A stretch of 64,000 nt of DNA from Paralithodes platypus (GCA_032716605.1 CM064518.1:44044744-44108743), one strand, 5' to 3'. Shown: positions 1 to 9,460, numbered from the stretch's first letter. Notes: a model not told the origin generated them from the letters alone. Program-made: numbers and translations.

Positions 1-878
1 AAATCATACCGGTTACCGAGTGAAGCGATTTTGTATTCCTGGTGGTGGTGTGGACGACGTAGTTCCCTTGCACCTTTTACAGTGCCTGGCTCTCGGGTTA
101 TGTTTATATTAGTTATACATCCTCACCACAACTGAATTGACCACTTGCGAGTTTTGGTGTATAGGGGCTGCCGCCCCCAGACTCTTGCTGCTCTTAAAAA
201 TTATGTAGAAAACGTCATACTACTAGAAAGCACTGGGGGAGAGTGTAAAACACCTCCGAGATCGCGCATCGTAACAATAGAAAACGGGAATTTTCGAGGG
301 TAAGCTCGTCTGATATACCGTCTGTCCACAAATAATATTCGGCATTTCCGATCTGAATTTCACTATTCTATGGATTCCTACAGTCATATTTATTTATTTG
401 GAACAGTTTGTAAGGGAGTAGAGCGGAAGCCGTTATAGTAAACAATTACGAAAAGTTATAACATATACATGAAGAAGCAAGAAGGATTAATCTTCGAATA
501 TGCATGAACAAATGAGAGAATGAAAACAAGGGGTAAAAGCATAAACACAGGGATGAATCACCGGAAAACATATACAAGAAAAGAACTGGAAAAGTAATAG
601 TATAAACGAATAAGTACAGTCTGCTGTTGGGTGACCTGTTTGGACAATATCTACGAGCCGCACCACAGCTAGCAGCGCAATCTTAATGGGTGATGGCAAA
701 GTAACAAAGATTAAGAATTTTTCGCATAGGTTTAAACTTCCGGAAATTAATGGGTAATAAATACGATGATTTCTTATTTAACTTACGTTCGCCGTCGCAC
801 TCGTTATTGTTGTGAACCTCTCGCTGCCACTCGTTGCCGGAGTAAGGTATGTCCCATAATACTGTGTTTTTTGCACTG
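1..878. other. unassigned sequence
   Basis: No gene, tRNA or long repeat is recognised. The one landmark is 121-180, where a CCACAACTG stretch, a TTGACCACTTGCGAG stretch (the tip of family Q) and a palindromic GGGGCTGCCGCCCCC follow each other. The same order, without the Q tip, recurs near 1010-1080. The short open frames here resemble nothing known. Confidence 0.6.
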
Positions 879-1081
879 TTACCCAACCAGCGGGGGTGTG
901 GGGGCGGCATCCCCCACCCATTATACTAGGATAGGATAGGTAAGGATGTTAGGTTAGGCTAATGTTCTCTCAAATTTGACTCAATTTTTATAACATAGGC
1001 TATTACTCACTCCACCACAACTGGATTTCTACCATTAGCAGTTTTACCCAACCAGCGGGGGTGTGGGGGCGGCAGCCCCTA
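879..1081 (+). repeat. direct repeat pair, G-rich GCGGGGGTGTGGGGGCGGCA motif
   Basis: The same roughly 35-base sequence occurs at 881-917 and 1046-1080. It starts ACCCAACCAG and continues CGGGGGTGTGGGGGCGGCA. A degenerate inverse sits at 164-178. The G-runs could form a quadruplex. The roughly 130 bases between the copies are AT-rich and contain a TTAGGTTAGG stretch near 950. Confidence 0.8.
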
Positions 1082-1304
1082 AGCTGCACAATATCGTCTA
1101 ATTATTGCTAGAATACAATATAACACACGTCGCTGGTTCTCAAAGGGATATTGAGAGAGATCCTAGTCAAATGGTGGATAATTTGTCGCACGTGTACACT
1201 CTACAAAGGCTGGTGTGCTACTGAGCCCTCTAGGCTTCATTCCTTTCCCGCGGCTCACTGTTTCGTTGCTTCATTGTTGGGCAGCTCGAGACAGTTGGGC
1301 CTCC

Positions 1305-1521
1305 TTAAACCCTTCTGTACCGGCGACGTCACTTTAATTTAATTCTAACTATATTTAGACGAAATGGTGCAGTTTACGAAAGATATGTGACAGTAAAAAG
1401 GGTTAAGTAAGATAGTTCGAAGCCTGTTAAGTGCTGGAGGCCCATTTTAAACTAAATAAAATCGTCTAATAGTAGCTACAATAAAAAATAAAAAAGCCGT
1501 CGCCGGTACAGAAGGGGTTAA
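1305..1521 (+). mobile_element. family C piggyBac-like TIR element (near full length)
   Basis: A short non-coding element of 217 bp. The left end reads TTAAACCCTTCTGTACCGGC followed by GACGTC. The right end is the reverse complement, GACG-TCGCCGGTACAG-AAGGGGTTAA with small changes. A second inner inverted motif, TAGACGA on the left and TCGTCTAATAG on the right, extends the dyad. TTAA ends plus a CCC-rich inverted repeat are the classic signature of piggyBac-superfamily non-autonomous elements, so the class is inferred from ends alone. There is no transposase. Fourteen or more relatives occur in this window. Confidence 0.85.
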
Positions 1522-1543
1522 TGCTCAGCCATATTATTTTACC

Positions 1544-1711
1544 TTAACACTATTTGGTGCGACGTTTTGTGGGTTATCATAATACTGATTTCTTATTATT
1601 GAGGGTTTGGGGCGTGCATTTGTCATTTTCGGGCAATGTAATTTTAAGGGGAGATTTTTAGTTTGCTTCGTAGATCCCCATCAAACTTTAGTAAAATACC
1701 CCCAAGTCCCC
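1544..1711 (+). mobile_element. family B TTAA element, 5' part
   Basis: Starts TTAACACTATTTGGTGCGACG like the full-length B copy at 42195-42565. It carries the diagnostic inner blocks TTATTGAGGGTTT and TTTTCGGGCAATG, then runs into a family A body. The junction lies in the shared A/B core, so this may be an A/B recombinant rather than two insertions. Confidence 0.7.
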
Positions 1712-2278
1712 CCTGCGATTTTCGTTCCAATATTTTGTCGTTATCAAGGCCTTTCGTCCCATTTATTTGCTAACATTAACACTTTTTGTGCCATTTTGGT
1801 GTCAATTTTTCCCGGCGAGCGATAGCGAGCCTGTAAAGTGGGGAGGAATCAGCCTTTGGCCGGAAATTTTGCTTACCGTAAAAAGTACAACTTTATCTTG
1901 AAGGTGGGTGTAGGGGGTGTTTTATCTTGAAGGTGGGTGTAGGGGGTGTTTTATCTTGAAGGTGGGTGTAGGGGGTGTTTTATCTTGAAGGTGGGTGTAG
2001 GGGGTGTTTTATCTTGAAGGTGGGTGTAGGGGGTGTTTTATCTTGAAGGTGGGTGTCGGGGGTGTTTTTTCTTGAAGGTGGGTGTAGGGGGTGTTTTATC
2101 TTGAAGGTGGGTGTAGGGGGTGTTTTATCTTGAAGGTGGGTGTCGGGGGTGTTTTATCTTGAAGGTGGGTGAAGGGGGTGTTTTTTAAGGTTGATGGAGG
2201 TATAGCGATGAAACTATATAATGTACAAATAAATAAATAAATAAATAAACAGAGCCCAAACAAACCACTACTTCCCAT
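1712..2278 (+). mobile_element. family A element, 5' truncated, expanded by a minisatellite
   Basis: Matches the A body from the CGCCCCATTT blocks through GGCGAGCGATAGCGAGCCTG and the CAGCCTTTGGCCGG hairpin. The segment TATCTTGAAGG...GTTTT is then repeated about ten times before the normal downstream A sequence resumes at about 2187 with AAGGTTGATGGAGG. The element is about 570 bp here because of this internal gain. Confidence 0.8.
1894..2186 (+). repeat. 30-bp minisatellite inside family A element
   Basis: About 9.7 copies of a 30-base unit, TATCTTGAAGGTGGGTGTAG followed by GGGGTGTTTT. Copies differ by single bases (GTGTCGG for GTGTAGG, one TTTCTTG for TATCTTG, a final GTGAAGG). The unit coincides with one block of the A consensus, so the array is a tandem gain of element sequence. 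Confidence 0.95.
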
Positions 2279-2473
2279 AAAGAGGGATGGGCGTATTTAT
2301 TTGGTAATTTATATATCTTTTTATTACGAAATCGTAATATTGAAAAAAAAAAATGGGGCCGAAAGGTTTTAAAATCGCCAAACTAATGGGCCGACCGTCT
2401 ATAAAATCTGAATAATAATGGGGCTAAGCACGAGGGAGAAAGGGGACCAGACAAACTACCCCTCTCCCCTTAA
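2279..2473 (-). mobile_element. family A element with internal deletion (minus)
   Basis: Begins with the A tail (GGGATGGGCGTATTTATTTGG) and ends with the A head in reverse: AATGGGGCTAAGCACGAGGG, then CTCTCCCCTTAA at 2470-2473. The central core is missing and the two outer parts are joined at an A-run near 2341-2351. Confidence 0.75.
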
Positions 2474-2721
2474 TCTGGATGTTACTATAAGATAATATGA
2501 AAGTGGTATGTAATGGTGTCGTGTAGTGAATTATGGGGTGTGACCCTAGATCGTGTATAGGATGGATAGGTGGTGATAGATGACTTGGGAGGAAGGAAGA
2601 GGCTGGGGAGGGGGTTGGTGTAAGGAATAGTTGTTCAGTGTAAATAAATATTATAGCTAGTACAATATTATAGCTAGTATAATATCTACATTTTAAACAT
2701 GAAGACTAATTAAAAGGGGAG

Positions 2722-2804
<83 letters not shown>
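2722..2804. repeat. (GT)n microsatellite
   Basis: An uninterrupted run of about 41 GT units. It is bounded on the right by an A-family stretch (TCGCTAGACCTCTATCAAGC) and has probably replaced or displaced the element tip. Confidence 0.97.
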
Positions 2805-2805
<1 letters not shown>

Positions 2806-2998
2806 ATAATTTACTCGCTAGACCTCTATCAAGCTTTACAAAAAAACAAAAAACAAAAAAATGCAAAATTACAGGATTGTTATTGCTCGCCAGGAGAATA
2901 TAGACACCTACAGTAAATTACACGAAAGGTCTTCATATTGGCAATAAATGGAGCGAAAGGTCTTAAAATCGCCAACATAATAGGGCTTCATTTAACCT
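2806..2998 (-). mobile_element. family A fragment (minus)
   Basis: Carries CTAGACCTCTATCAAGC, then TTACAGG and GCTCGCCAGGA, then ACGAAAGGTCTT and GCGAAAGGTCTTAAAATCGC. The segment between CAAGC and TTACAGG is reduced to an A-rich filler. No TTAA end remains. Confidence 0.7.
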
Positions 2999-3397
2999 GT
3001 TATCGTAATTTCCAAAGACCTAAGCTGTTGATACAACTCTTGACACTTGCACTATCGGCTACGGGAAAAAGCTAAAAGATGAAACAACGATCATTCTTGA
3101 ATAATGGTATGGGCGAACTGAGATCCTAGTAGTTACGTCTGCTAGGCTGTCCGAGAGAGGGGTGAATTAGTAAGTGTTAGAGAGATGGATGGATGAGGCT
3201 GGGAAGAGCTTGGGGAAGTGACTGTAGCTAATGGTAAAGATAGTGACTGTAGTTAATGGTAGATATATGTAATGATAGGTTTAAGGTAATATGAAGGGGT
3301 GTGGAAGGGAATTACAGCTTTCAACACAAAGATGGGACAACTTTCACCATTCTTGATAAACGACCAATGTTCATGGTAATTACGGCGTCTAGCAAAA
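2999..3397. other. unassigned sequence
   Basis: Mixed AT-rich DNA with no open frame of note and no match to the families defined in this window. A short (AAAT)n run at about 3397-3415 leads into the Penelope-like end that follows. Confidence 0.5.
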
Positions 3398-3510
3398 AAT
3401 AAATAAATAAATTAATAAAGCCTGATGTTTCGCATATAGTGTCCTTAGCCTGATGATATGGTATGCGAAACGTTGTCAATAAAGTTCTCCTTCTCATATG
3501 GTGTTTGTAT
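3398..3510 (+). mobile_element. family P: Penelope-like element end (candidate)
   Basis: Contains GTTTCGCATATAGTG and, about 20 bases later, its inverse TATGCGAAACGTTGTCAATA, then AAGTTCTCCTTCTC and CATATGGTG. The CTGATGA at 3450-3456 followed by GCGAAAC resembles the conserved core of the hammerhead-like motif reported in Penelope-like retroelements. Two more copies lie at 41388-41484 and 44565-44640. The class is an inference, since no reverse transcriptase or GIY-YIG sequence is present. Confidence 0.5.
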
Positions 3511-3595
3511 TAAAGTAGAACATTACATAATGCAATGTACTGAAATACAAACATTAATAAATATAATTGTGAATTATAAAGGTATTTCTCCTGGA

Positions 3596-3781
3596 CGACC
3601 TAGATGTGTGTGATTTTTTTCTGCTGTGTTGTGATGGCCTTGTTCGGGCTCTGTCTCGAGTAGGCCACCCCCAGAAAAAGAGGGGGTAAGTGCCAGAGTA
3701 CATACATACATACATACATACATACACACATACATACATACACACATACATACATAATTACATACATACATACATACATAC
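3596..3781 (+). mobile_element. SINE family U with (CATA)n tail
   Basis: The conserved body runs GACCTAGATGTGTGTGA, a T-rich patch, GGGCTCTGTCTCGAGTAGGC, CACCCCCAGAAAAAGAG, GTGCCAGAGTA. It passes directly into a CATA/CACA microsatellite at 3699-3781. Copies at 31798-31955 and 37826-38050 have the same body and also end in a tetranucleotide microsatellite. That fits a short retroposed element whose tail became a microsatellite. No clear pol III boxes were found. Confidence 0.65.
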
Positions 3782-3884
3782 CATACAAAGACGCATTCTG
3801 TAAGAAGGGGTCTCGTCTCTGCTTACTAAAATGTCTCGAGTGTAGACGAACGAGATCGAGGTGACGGTGTTGACAAACGATGCT

Positions 3885-4345
3885 GAGAGTGACTTGCTGA
3901 TGATGTTGGTGATGTATGGTGGTGGTGCTGGTAAGGTGGTGGTGGTGGTGGTGATGGTGTATGGTGGTGGTGGTGGTGGTGGTAGTGGTGTATGGTGGTG
4001 CTGGTAGTGGTGGTGATGGTGGTGGTGGTGTATGGTGGTGGTGTATGGTGGTGGTGGTGATGTGATAGTGGTGATGATGGGAACACTAGAGCCGCCCTGA
4101 CCTATAGCAGATTGGTGGTTGTGGTGGTGATGGTGGTGGTGGTGGTGTATGGTGGTGGTGGTGGTGGTGGTGGTGATGTGATAGTGGTGATGATGGGAAC
4201 ACTAGAGCCGCCCTGACCTATAGCAGATTGGTGGTTGTGGTGGTGGTGATGGTGATGTATGGTGATAATGACGATGATAATAATGATGGTGGTGGTGATA
4301 ATGATGATGGTGATTATAATGGTGATGACAGGAACACCACAACCA
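3885..4345. repeat. GGT/GAT-rich trinucleotide region with 116-bp tandem duplication
   Basis: Long imperfect (TGG)n with GTATGG interruptions. A non-simple segment, GGGAACACTAGAGCCGCCCT then GACCTATAGCAGATTGG, occurs near 4080 and again near 4196. This shows that a 116-base block including part of the trinucleotide array was duplicated in tandem. Confidence 0.9.
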
Positions 4346-4374
4346 CCACAACATAACCTCCCACCGTCAACACA

Positions 4375-4717
4375 TTAAGGGGAGATTTCCACTTGAAGGG
4401 ATTTTTGTCTGGACCCCTTTCTCCCTCATGTTTAGCCCATTGTTTTTAAGATTAGAAGACGTTCGCCCCCATCATTTTGGCGATTTAAAAACACTTTCGC
4501 CCCATTTCTATAAATTTTAAGACATTTCGTGCCATTTGGGTGTCGATTATTTTCCTGGCGAGCGATTGCGAGCCTGTAATATAAGAGGAACCGGCCTAGC
4601 TTAGGCCGGGAAATTTTTCTACCAAAATAATTACACATTTATCTTGAAAAGGGGTCTAAGGGGTGTAATTATAAGCTTGATGGAGGTCTAGGGAACAAAC
4701 TAAAAACCTCCCCTTAA
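4375..4717 (+). mobile_element. family A TTAA element, full length (reference copy)
   Basis: A 343-bp element bounded by TTAAGGGGAGATTTCC on the left and AACCTCCCCTTAA on the right, an inverted repeat of at least 10 bp including the TTAA. Inside, in order: about four degenerate 31-32-base repeats, each a CCCCAT-TAGTTT...TTTAAGAC-TTTCG block; the motif CCTGGCGAGCGATTGCGAGC; a short GC hairpin (CCGGCC, spacer, GGCCGG); ACCAAAATAATTACACATTT; then GGGGTCTAAGGGGTG and GATGGAGGTCTAGGGA. No coding capacity. TTAA targeting suggests a piggyBac-type helper, but GGGGAG is not a typical piggyBac tip. Copies at 20489-20823 and 48546-48893 have the same short right end. Confidence 0.85.
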
Positions 4718-4805
4718 TCCAAACTTTCACCCTCTTGTTTCTCACGAGGATCATATATTATTCCGGCACCCTACCTGATAAACAAGTCTCCACCGCCTCA
4801 CGCAT

Positions 4806-4884
4806 TAAGGGGTTAAGGTTTATATTTTGGCCGTTTTGTTTATTTATATATATATTTTGTTTTATTCCCTAGACCTCCATCAAG

Positions 4885-4936
<52 letters not shown>
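4806..4936 (-). mobile_element. family A tip (minus) abutting (GT)n
   Basis: TTAAGGGG, an AT-rich TTTATTTATATA segment and CCCTAGACCTCCATCAAGCT give the first 80 bases of a reverse A copy. The element is then cut by about 25 GT units (4886-4936). Confidence 0.7.
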
Positions 4937-4937
<1 letters not shown>

Positions 4938-5018
4938 AGTGTATTAGGGTTGTCAGTGCTCTGGAGTTTGTATCTATGGTTCTGGTGTATTTCAAAAATA
5001 ATTGCCAGTTCAGACTAT

Positions 5019-5143
5019 CGTGTGTGTGTGTGTGTGTGTGTCAGAGCTCGTTATAAAAATGGATGATGATTGGAAACATTCATGAATGATATTTCAGTTA
5101 AAGAACACACACACACATATATACACACACACACACACACACA
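5019..5143. repeat. (GT)n and (AC)n microsatellites
   Basis: A short GT run at about 5020-5041 and an AC run at about 5106-5143 with a TATATA interruption lie about 65 bases apart on opposite strands. Confidence 0.9.
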
Positions 5144-5282
5144 GATCTGTCTCCATGATTTAACAGATCAATTATCCACCGTTTCATTTACAGCCTTGCA
5201 AATTCTGGCAATTTCATCCTTCATCTCAAGTTACTTTGTGCAATTTCAAGTAATTTACTCATTGTTTGTAGTATATTTGAGG

Positions 5283-5474
5283 ATCATGACGGGTTTTAGC
5301 AGTTTATTCTGGCTATCAGTAGACGATTTTATACAGCTTAGGAAGGATCTGTGGGAATGAAAAGGGTGTAAAGACTATCCCAATTAATTATATATTCCTC
5401 TTAATCTGAATAGAATCGTCTAATAATATCCATAACACTAAAAAGAAGCGTATATTGGATCTTGAAAGGGTTAA
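5283..5474 (+). mobile_element. family E (C-like) TTAA element, 5' end lost
   Basis: Contains TATTCTGGCTATC, TAGACGATTTTATACAGC, a TCTGTGGGAATGAAAAGGGT block, then AATAGAATCGTCTAATAATA and GGGTTAA at the right end. These inner blocks match family C. The tips differ (GACGGGTTTT rather than ACCGGCGACGTC), like the copies at 21465 and 57987. Confidence 0.7.
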
Positions 5475-5702
5475 CTCTAGGATTTATGAGGGTTGCATTT
5501 CTTTGGGCTCATTTTGTAACCTAATTGGCGCGGTTACGGTGAAAAGAGACTAGTTTGTGAATGAGTGAGGAGACATCTGGGTGAGCGGATGGTACCTGTC
5601 TCCGTGAATTAAAGTATGAATGGCGGTGGGCAGGTGGGCGATACTCAACCCCCCACACACCCCACCCCCACCCGGTGCTTCCTGTCTCCCACACTACAAT
5701 CT

Positions 5703-5985
5703 CTGAGCCGCGGCGGTCTAGTGGAGAACACGCTCACGTGTGAATCTGCTTAACCTGGGTTCGAGCCCAGCCAAGGCGGGCATTTAATGGGTGTGGTAGT
5801 ACGTCCTAGCGTGTTTGACATGCTTGCATCCAGTCGGGGGACACCTCAATGCCGTATACAGACTAATAACACACACAGCAAGGCCACTCCAACAACTTCC
5901 TCTCTCTCTAACACCCCTTCTCCCCTCTCAACACTCTTCAGAAAATAGGAAAAGTAGAAAATAGGTACGAGGTGCCGTTGTAAAG
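5703..5985 (+). mobile_element. tRNA-derived SINE (family Y)
   Basis: The first 75 bases resemble a tRNA: CCGCGGCGGTCTAGTGGAGA (A-box-like), then ACCTGGGTTCGAGCCCAG (B-box-like with a paired T arm), then CCAAGGCGGG. The head is followed by a non-tRNA body through AATGGGTGTGGTAGTACG and CAGTCGGGGGACACCTCA to a CT-rich stretch. The cloverleaf is imperfect and there is no terminator right after the head, so this is a SINE and not a working tRNA gene. Confidence 0.6.
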
Positions 5986-6077
5986 GATTATCCCTCAATA
6001 CCTTCACCTTACCTCTAGGCTATACCCTGTTCCAAAGAGGTAGGCCATCATTTGTGAATCCTAACCACTGTAACTCA

Positions 6078-6162
6078 AAAGGGGCTAGAGCAAATGTGCT
6101 GTAAATATCCACACCTATTACCTCGCTAACCCTTCCCAAATGGTAGACATATTAGCTCAATT
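6078..6162 (-). repeat. dispersed repeat family T (minus)
   Basis: On the complement this reads GAGCTAATATGTCTACCATT, TGGGAAGGGTTAGC, GTGTGGATATTTACAGC. The plus-strand copies are at 23440-23525 and 60440-60535. Three diverged copies with unknown ends. Confidence 0.7.
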
Positions 6163-6290
6163 ACGGCCTTTGGCCGAGACATTTCTCTACCGACAAAAGT
6201 ACGAATCTATCTTGAAGGGATGTCTTGGGGGGTATTTTTTTTTAGCTTGAAGGATATCGAGGGAGGGAACTAAAAAAAAAAATAATAATA
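6163..6290 (+). mobile_element. family A fragment
   Basis: Has ACGGCCTTTGGCCGAGACAT, TCTACCGACAAAAGTACGAA, a TATCTTGAAGGGATGTCTTG step and GGATATCGAGGGAGGGAAC, ending in A/T-rich sequence without TTAA. The GATGTCTTGGGGGGTATT variant seen here closely matches the unit of the large minisatellite at 54387-55265. Confidence 0.75.
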
Positions 6291-6429
6291 AATATATACA
6301 AGCAAATACAAATCTGCCGTTATCCTAAGACGGTACTATGTAATCAAAATACCTGGGCAGACCTTGTACCCCAAGTAATTGCAAGGCGGCCACCAGGCTC
6401 CATCCACCAAGCTTCCGGTGTCACGTCCA

Positions 6430-6444
6430 GACCATGCAGGCGGT

Positions 6445-6520
<76 letters not shown>

Positions 6521-6611
6521 ACATAGATACACAGAACACACAGACCTCTGTGTATCTATGTAGCTCTCTCTCTCTCTCTCTCTCTCTCGCGCGCGAGAGA
6601 GAGAGAGAGAG
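6430..6611. repeat. giant GA/CT inverted repeat with unique arms
   Basis: A (GA)n run (about 6449-6517) is followed by GCTACATAGATACACAGA (6518-6535), an 11-base spacer, the exact inverse TCTGTGTATCTATGTAGC (6547-6564), then a (CT)n run to about 6588. The CT run passes through TCGCGCGCGA at 6587-6596, itself a palindrome, into a second GA run. The whole region can fold into one long hairpin with a second small one at its right edge. Confidence 0.95.
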
Positions 6612-6759
6612 AAAAAAAAAACGTCCTCACAACTTCCTCAAGCTTAGAAAAAATAAAACACAGCATATAAGTGTCGTTTCCCCTCAATGTGCAGGTTCGA
6701 TCTCGGTTGAAAAAAAAACAAAAACAAAACAAGGGGAAGGTCCCACCCCTTCCCTATTA

Positions 6760-6904
6760 ATAACCCCTTGACGATTTTATCAAGTTTAGGACGGATCTGT
6801 GGTAGTCAAAGGGTTCATTTGGATCGAAACTTACTGCTTATATTGCTAGATGCCCTTCCTAAGTTGAATAAAATCGTTTAAGGAGGGCCAAAATGAACGG
6901 TTAA
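6760..6904 (+). mobile_element. family E element, shortened
   Basis: AACCCCTTGACGATTTTATC on the left and AATAAAATCGTTTAAGG with ACGGTTAA on the right. The C/E middle block GGATCTGTGGTAGTCAAAGG is present. Its right TTAA (6901-6904) is also the left TTAA of the next element. Confidence 0.7.
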
Positions 6905-7115
6905 CCCCATCACCATGATATGTCAGTTTTTTACCTTTGATTCTGGCTTAAATAAGACGATTTTATGCAGTTTAAGGAGGACCTGTGATATTCGGAGGAT
7001 TTATTGAGATCGTATTTACCCTCTTGAGTCCTAGAGGCAGATTATAAGATAAAGAAAATCGTCTAATGGTGACCAGAATATGATGGAGAGTACGTCCTCG
7101 TGCTGAAGGGGTTAA
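6901..7115 (+). mobile_element. family E element, full length
   Basis: 215 bp between TTAACCCCATCACC and GTGCTGAAGGGGTTAA. Inner inverted motifs AAGACGATTTTATGC and GAAAATCGTCTAATGG flank a GGACCTGTGATATTCGG block. The outer inverted repeat is weak apart from the TTAA and C/G run. Confidence 0.7.
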
Positions 7116-7413
7116 CACGTCCAATCCTCAAGGGGTTACTTAATCCACTTTAGATTTCCAGAAGAGCGACTACAATTGGCCTATATTATGTGGTTGTGAC
7201 TTCACGTAACGATTGTAGCACTAGAGGCTATAATAGCTTAATGCTAAAATATAACTACTTCCCTGTCTTGTGTAATCTTTAGGAGTAGTCTGGAACCGGT
7301 CCCCAGCCAGTCAGTCAAGAGGATACCAATCTTCTGACTTTAATAACTCAACTCTACCTTACCAGTCCGGCCATCGATTTCGCTCTGTTGATCCACACGG
7401 TAAAAATGAACAC
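7116..7413. other. unassigned sequence
   Basis: Nothing recognisable. Base composition is ordinary for this window, with no tandem array and no frame worth naming. Confidence 0.5.
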
Positions 7414-7498
7414 TTAAGGAGTTGGGGTTTATTCATTAGTATATAAGTTTATATATCTATTATTGTTTTAATTTCCTACCTAAACCTCCTTCAAGCTA
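7414..7498 (-). mobile_element. family A tip (minus)
   Basis: TTAAGGAGTTGGGGTTTATT at the left, then AT-rich DNA, then TTCCTACCTAAACCTCCTTC and AAGC. Only the tail-end quarter of the element is left. Confidence 0.65.
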
Positions 7499-7961
7499 TA
7501 TTATCCTTGATGTTATGCCAACGTTAAGAATTGCAGCTGTTCAGACCACCACAAATACCGCGGCAAAAGGGCACAATTAAAGAGCACCACCACGAGAGGG
7601 TACCTGCCTGTCTTTCAAGCACACCAGCCTACATCAATCAGCCAGAAACTGCCGAGACAAGAACAACACCAGATTATGCCTTTCTAGCCCGCACATAGCT
7701 GAAATCAGACAATGCAGATATATGACAGGGTATGTCAACCAACCTGGCAGCAGAAATTCTGCTAGTTTTTATACTAGCTCCTCCAGCTCTAAAGACTTGT
7801 CCACTCCTAGCCTCCTAGGTACGAGACTGGGAAAGCTAGGTTCGATACTAGCTGATAAGGTCCTAAGATTGAATATACCAAGGGTTATGGTAAAACTGCT
7901 AGGTACGAAAATAGCTCATCAGGTCCAAAGACTGAATACACCAAGTACTCTGATCACCCAG
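7499..7961. other. unassigned sequence with 47-bp duplication
   Basis: An open frame of 94 codons at 7722-8006 matches nothing I recognise. Its sequence contains a direct repeat: CTAGGTTCGATACTAGCTGA (from 7836) and CTAGGTACGAAAATAGCTCA (from 7899) begin two 47-base copies 63 bases apart, both ending ACCAAG. A partial third copy starts near 7814. The reading frame is probably incidental. Confidence 0.55.
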
Positions 7962-8012
7962 ACCCCCTTCAAGCTGAAGTCCAAAAACACCCCTCAGATC
8001 AAATAGGGTTAA
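7962..8012 (+). mobile_element. family B 3' end fragment
   Basis: CAGACCCCCTTCAAGCTGAA followed directly by ACCCCTCAGATCAAATAGGG and TTAA (8009-8012), which is the B right end. The B core between them is deleted. Confidence 0.55.
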
Positions 8013-8063
8013 TATGCATTTACGATCTACCACCGCCCTACCATGTCAGCATTGTAAGAGGGT

Positions 8064-8346
8064 ACAATATATGCCAGCAGTGATAGATAGGATCGTTACC
8101 GCAGAACAATATAATGCTTATCAACACCATTGATACCTACTTAAGGGGAGATGGGTCGCTTTTTCGGGAATTCTCGTGTTTAGCCCCATTAGTTTTCAGA
8201 TTTTACGATGTTTGCCCCAATAGTTTGTCGATTTTAAGACCTTCCGCCCCATGTCCTTGTCAATATTAAGACAGTATATGCCAGCTGTGATAGGAGCGTT
8301 ACCACAGAACAATATGATACTTATCAGCTACATTGATACCTACTTA
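8064..8346 (+). repeat. 80-bp direct repeats flanking a partial family A element
   Basis: Two copies of one sequence, 8064-8144 (ATATGCCAGCAGTGATAGAT ... CATTGATACCTACTTAA) and 8271-8346 (ATATGCCAGCTGTGATAGGA ... CATTGATACCTACTTAA), about 80% identical. Between them lies the 5' part of an A element (8141-8270), starting TTAAGGGGAGATGGGTCGCT. In the second copy the same CTACTTAA is followed by ordinary sequence. Confidence 0.85.
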
Positions 8347-8492
8347 ATGGACCCAGATGGAATGCTATTATACCTATTATATCTCTTATCTCCGGACAAA
8401 AGCTTCCACCATACTTTACTTGAGAAGATATTTGATTTATATATTTATTACATTATTATCCAGCCACCACCAGCTATGAGGTATGCGCCTGA

Positions 8493-8522
8493 GTATACTG
8501 TATATATATACAGTATACAGTA
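8493..8522. repeat. AT-rich palindrome
   Basis: GTATACTGTATATATATACA followed by GTATAC: a near-perfect inverted repeat of about 26 bases centred on a TATATATA core, repeated in part just downstream. Confidence 0.7.
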
Positions 8523-8544
8523 AATATACAGTATATATTTACCT

Positions 8545-8870
8545 ACATAAGTTTATTATTTTTATTTTCTCATTTTAGTTTCCTCCCTAGACCTCCACCA
8601 AACATAAGAAAACATCCCCAAGACCCCTCTTCAAAATATAATGTACATTTTTCGATAGAAAAATGTCACAGCCGAAAGCAGATTGCTCTTAAATTCCAGG
8701 CTCGCTATGACACGCCAGGAAAAAATCGACACCTAAATTACAAGAAAGGTCTTAATATTAACAAATAAATGGGGTGATAAGTATAAATATCGCCAAACTA
8801 ATGGGCCGAACGTCTTATAATCTGAAAGCTAATGGGGCTAAGTACGAGGGAGAAGGGGGACCAGGTTTTT
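8545..8870 (-). mobile_element. family A element (minus), right TTAA lost
   Basis: Contains TTTCCTCCCTAGACCTCCAC, TGTACATTTTTCGATAG, GGCTCGCTATGACACGCCAG (the core with three changes), AAAAATCGACACCTAAAT and CTAATGGGGCTAAGTACGAG. It stops at GGGGGACCAGG, about 15 bases short of the expected CTCCCCTTAA tip. The left tip is also missing. Confidence 0.8.
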
Positions 8871-8979
8871 GTATCATCCCTAACATTACGGAGGGTACGA
8901 AACATTTACACTGTTTTCAATTACCTCCAGTATTTCCTGCAGCCCTCCTCCCACCTTGGATAACAACAGCCGACTTGCA

Positions 8980-9258
8980 ACACACACACACACACACACA
9001 CACACCTCGACACACACTCACACACATAGACAGACAGGCACACACACACAGACACATAATATTCACATATCTAGTAATATACACACACATACATTCACAC
9101 ATACATATATAAATCTATTGTAATTCACACATCTAGCAATACATATACTCATATACACACAACTTTCAACAAGCACACACATAATGCATTCCACACATAT
9201 TTAATTACACATATGCACGAACACGCACAAATTTTGAAACACACACACACACACACAG
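8980..9258. repeat. (AC)n-rich region
   Basis: Pure AC runs at about 8980-9002 and 9239-9258, with degenerate CACACA, CATATA and CACATA between them. Confidence 0.9.
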
Positions 9259-9460
9259 CACCAATTAATTAAGCCAACCAGCTCGGTGATAACTAAGGTT
9301 GTATAGTACCGACCAGAACCCCGCCCTCCTGAAGGTTTTATCTCAGTTAACCCTATGACTTCCGAAATTCGTTCCTGGTCTGACTAAACTCGTCTAATAT
9401 TAGCCTAAACAAATATATATATATATATATGTCATCGTATCTTCTCAGGCTTATTAACGT

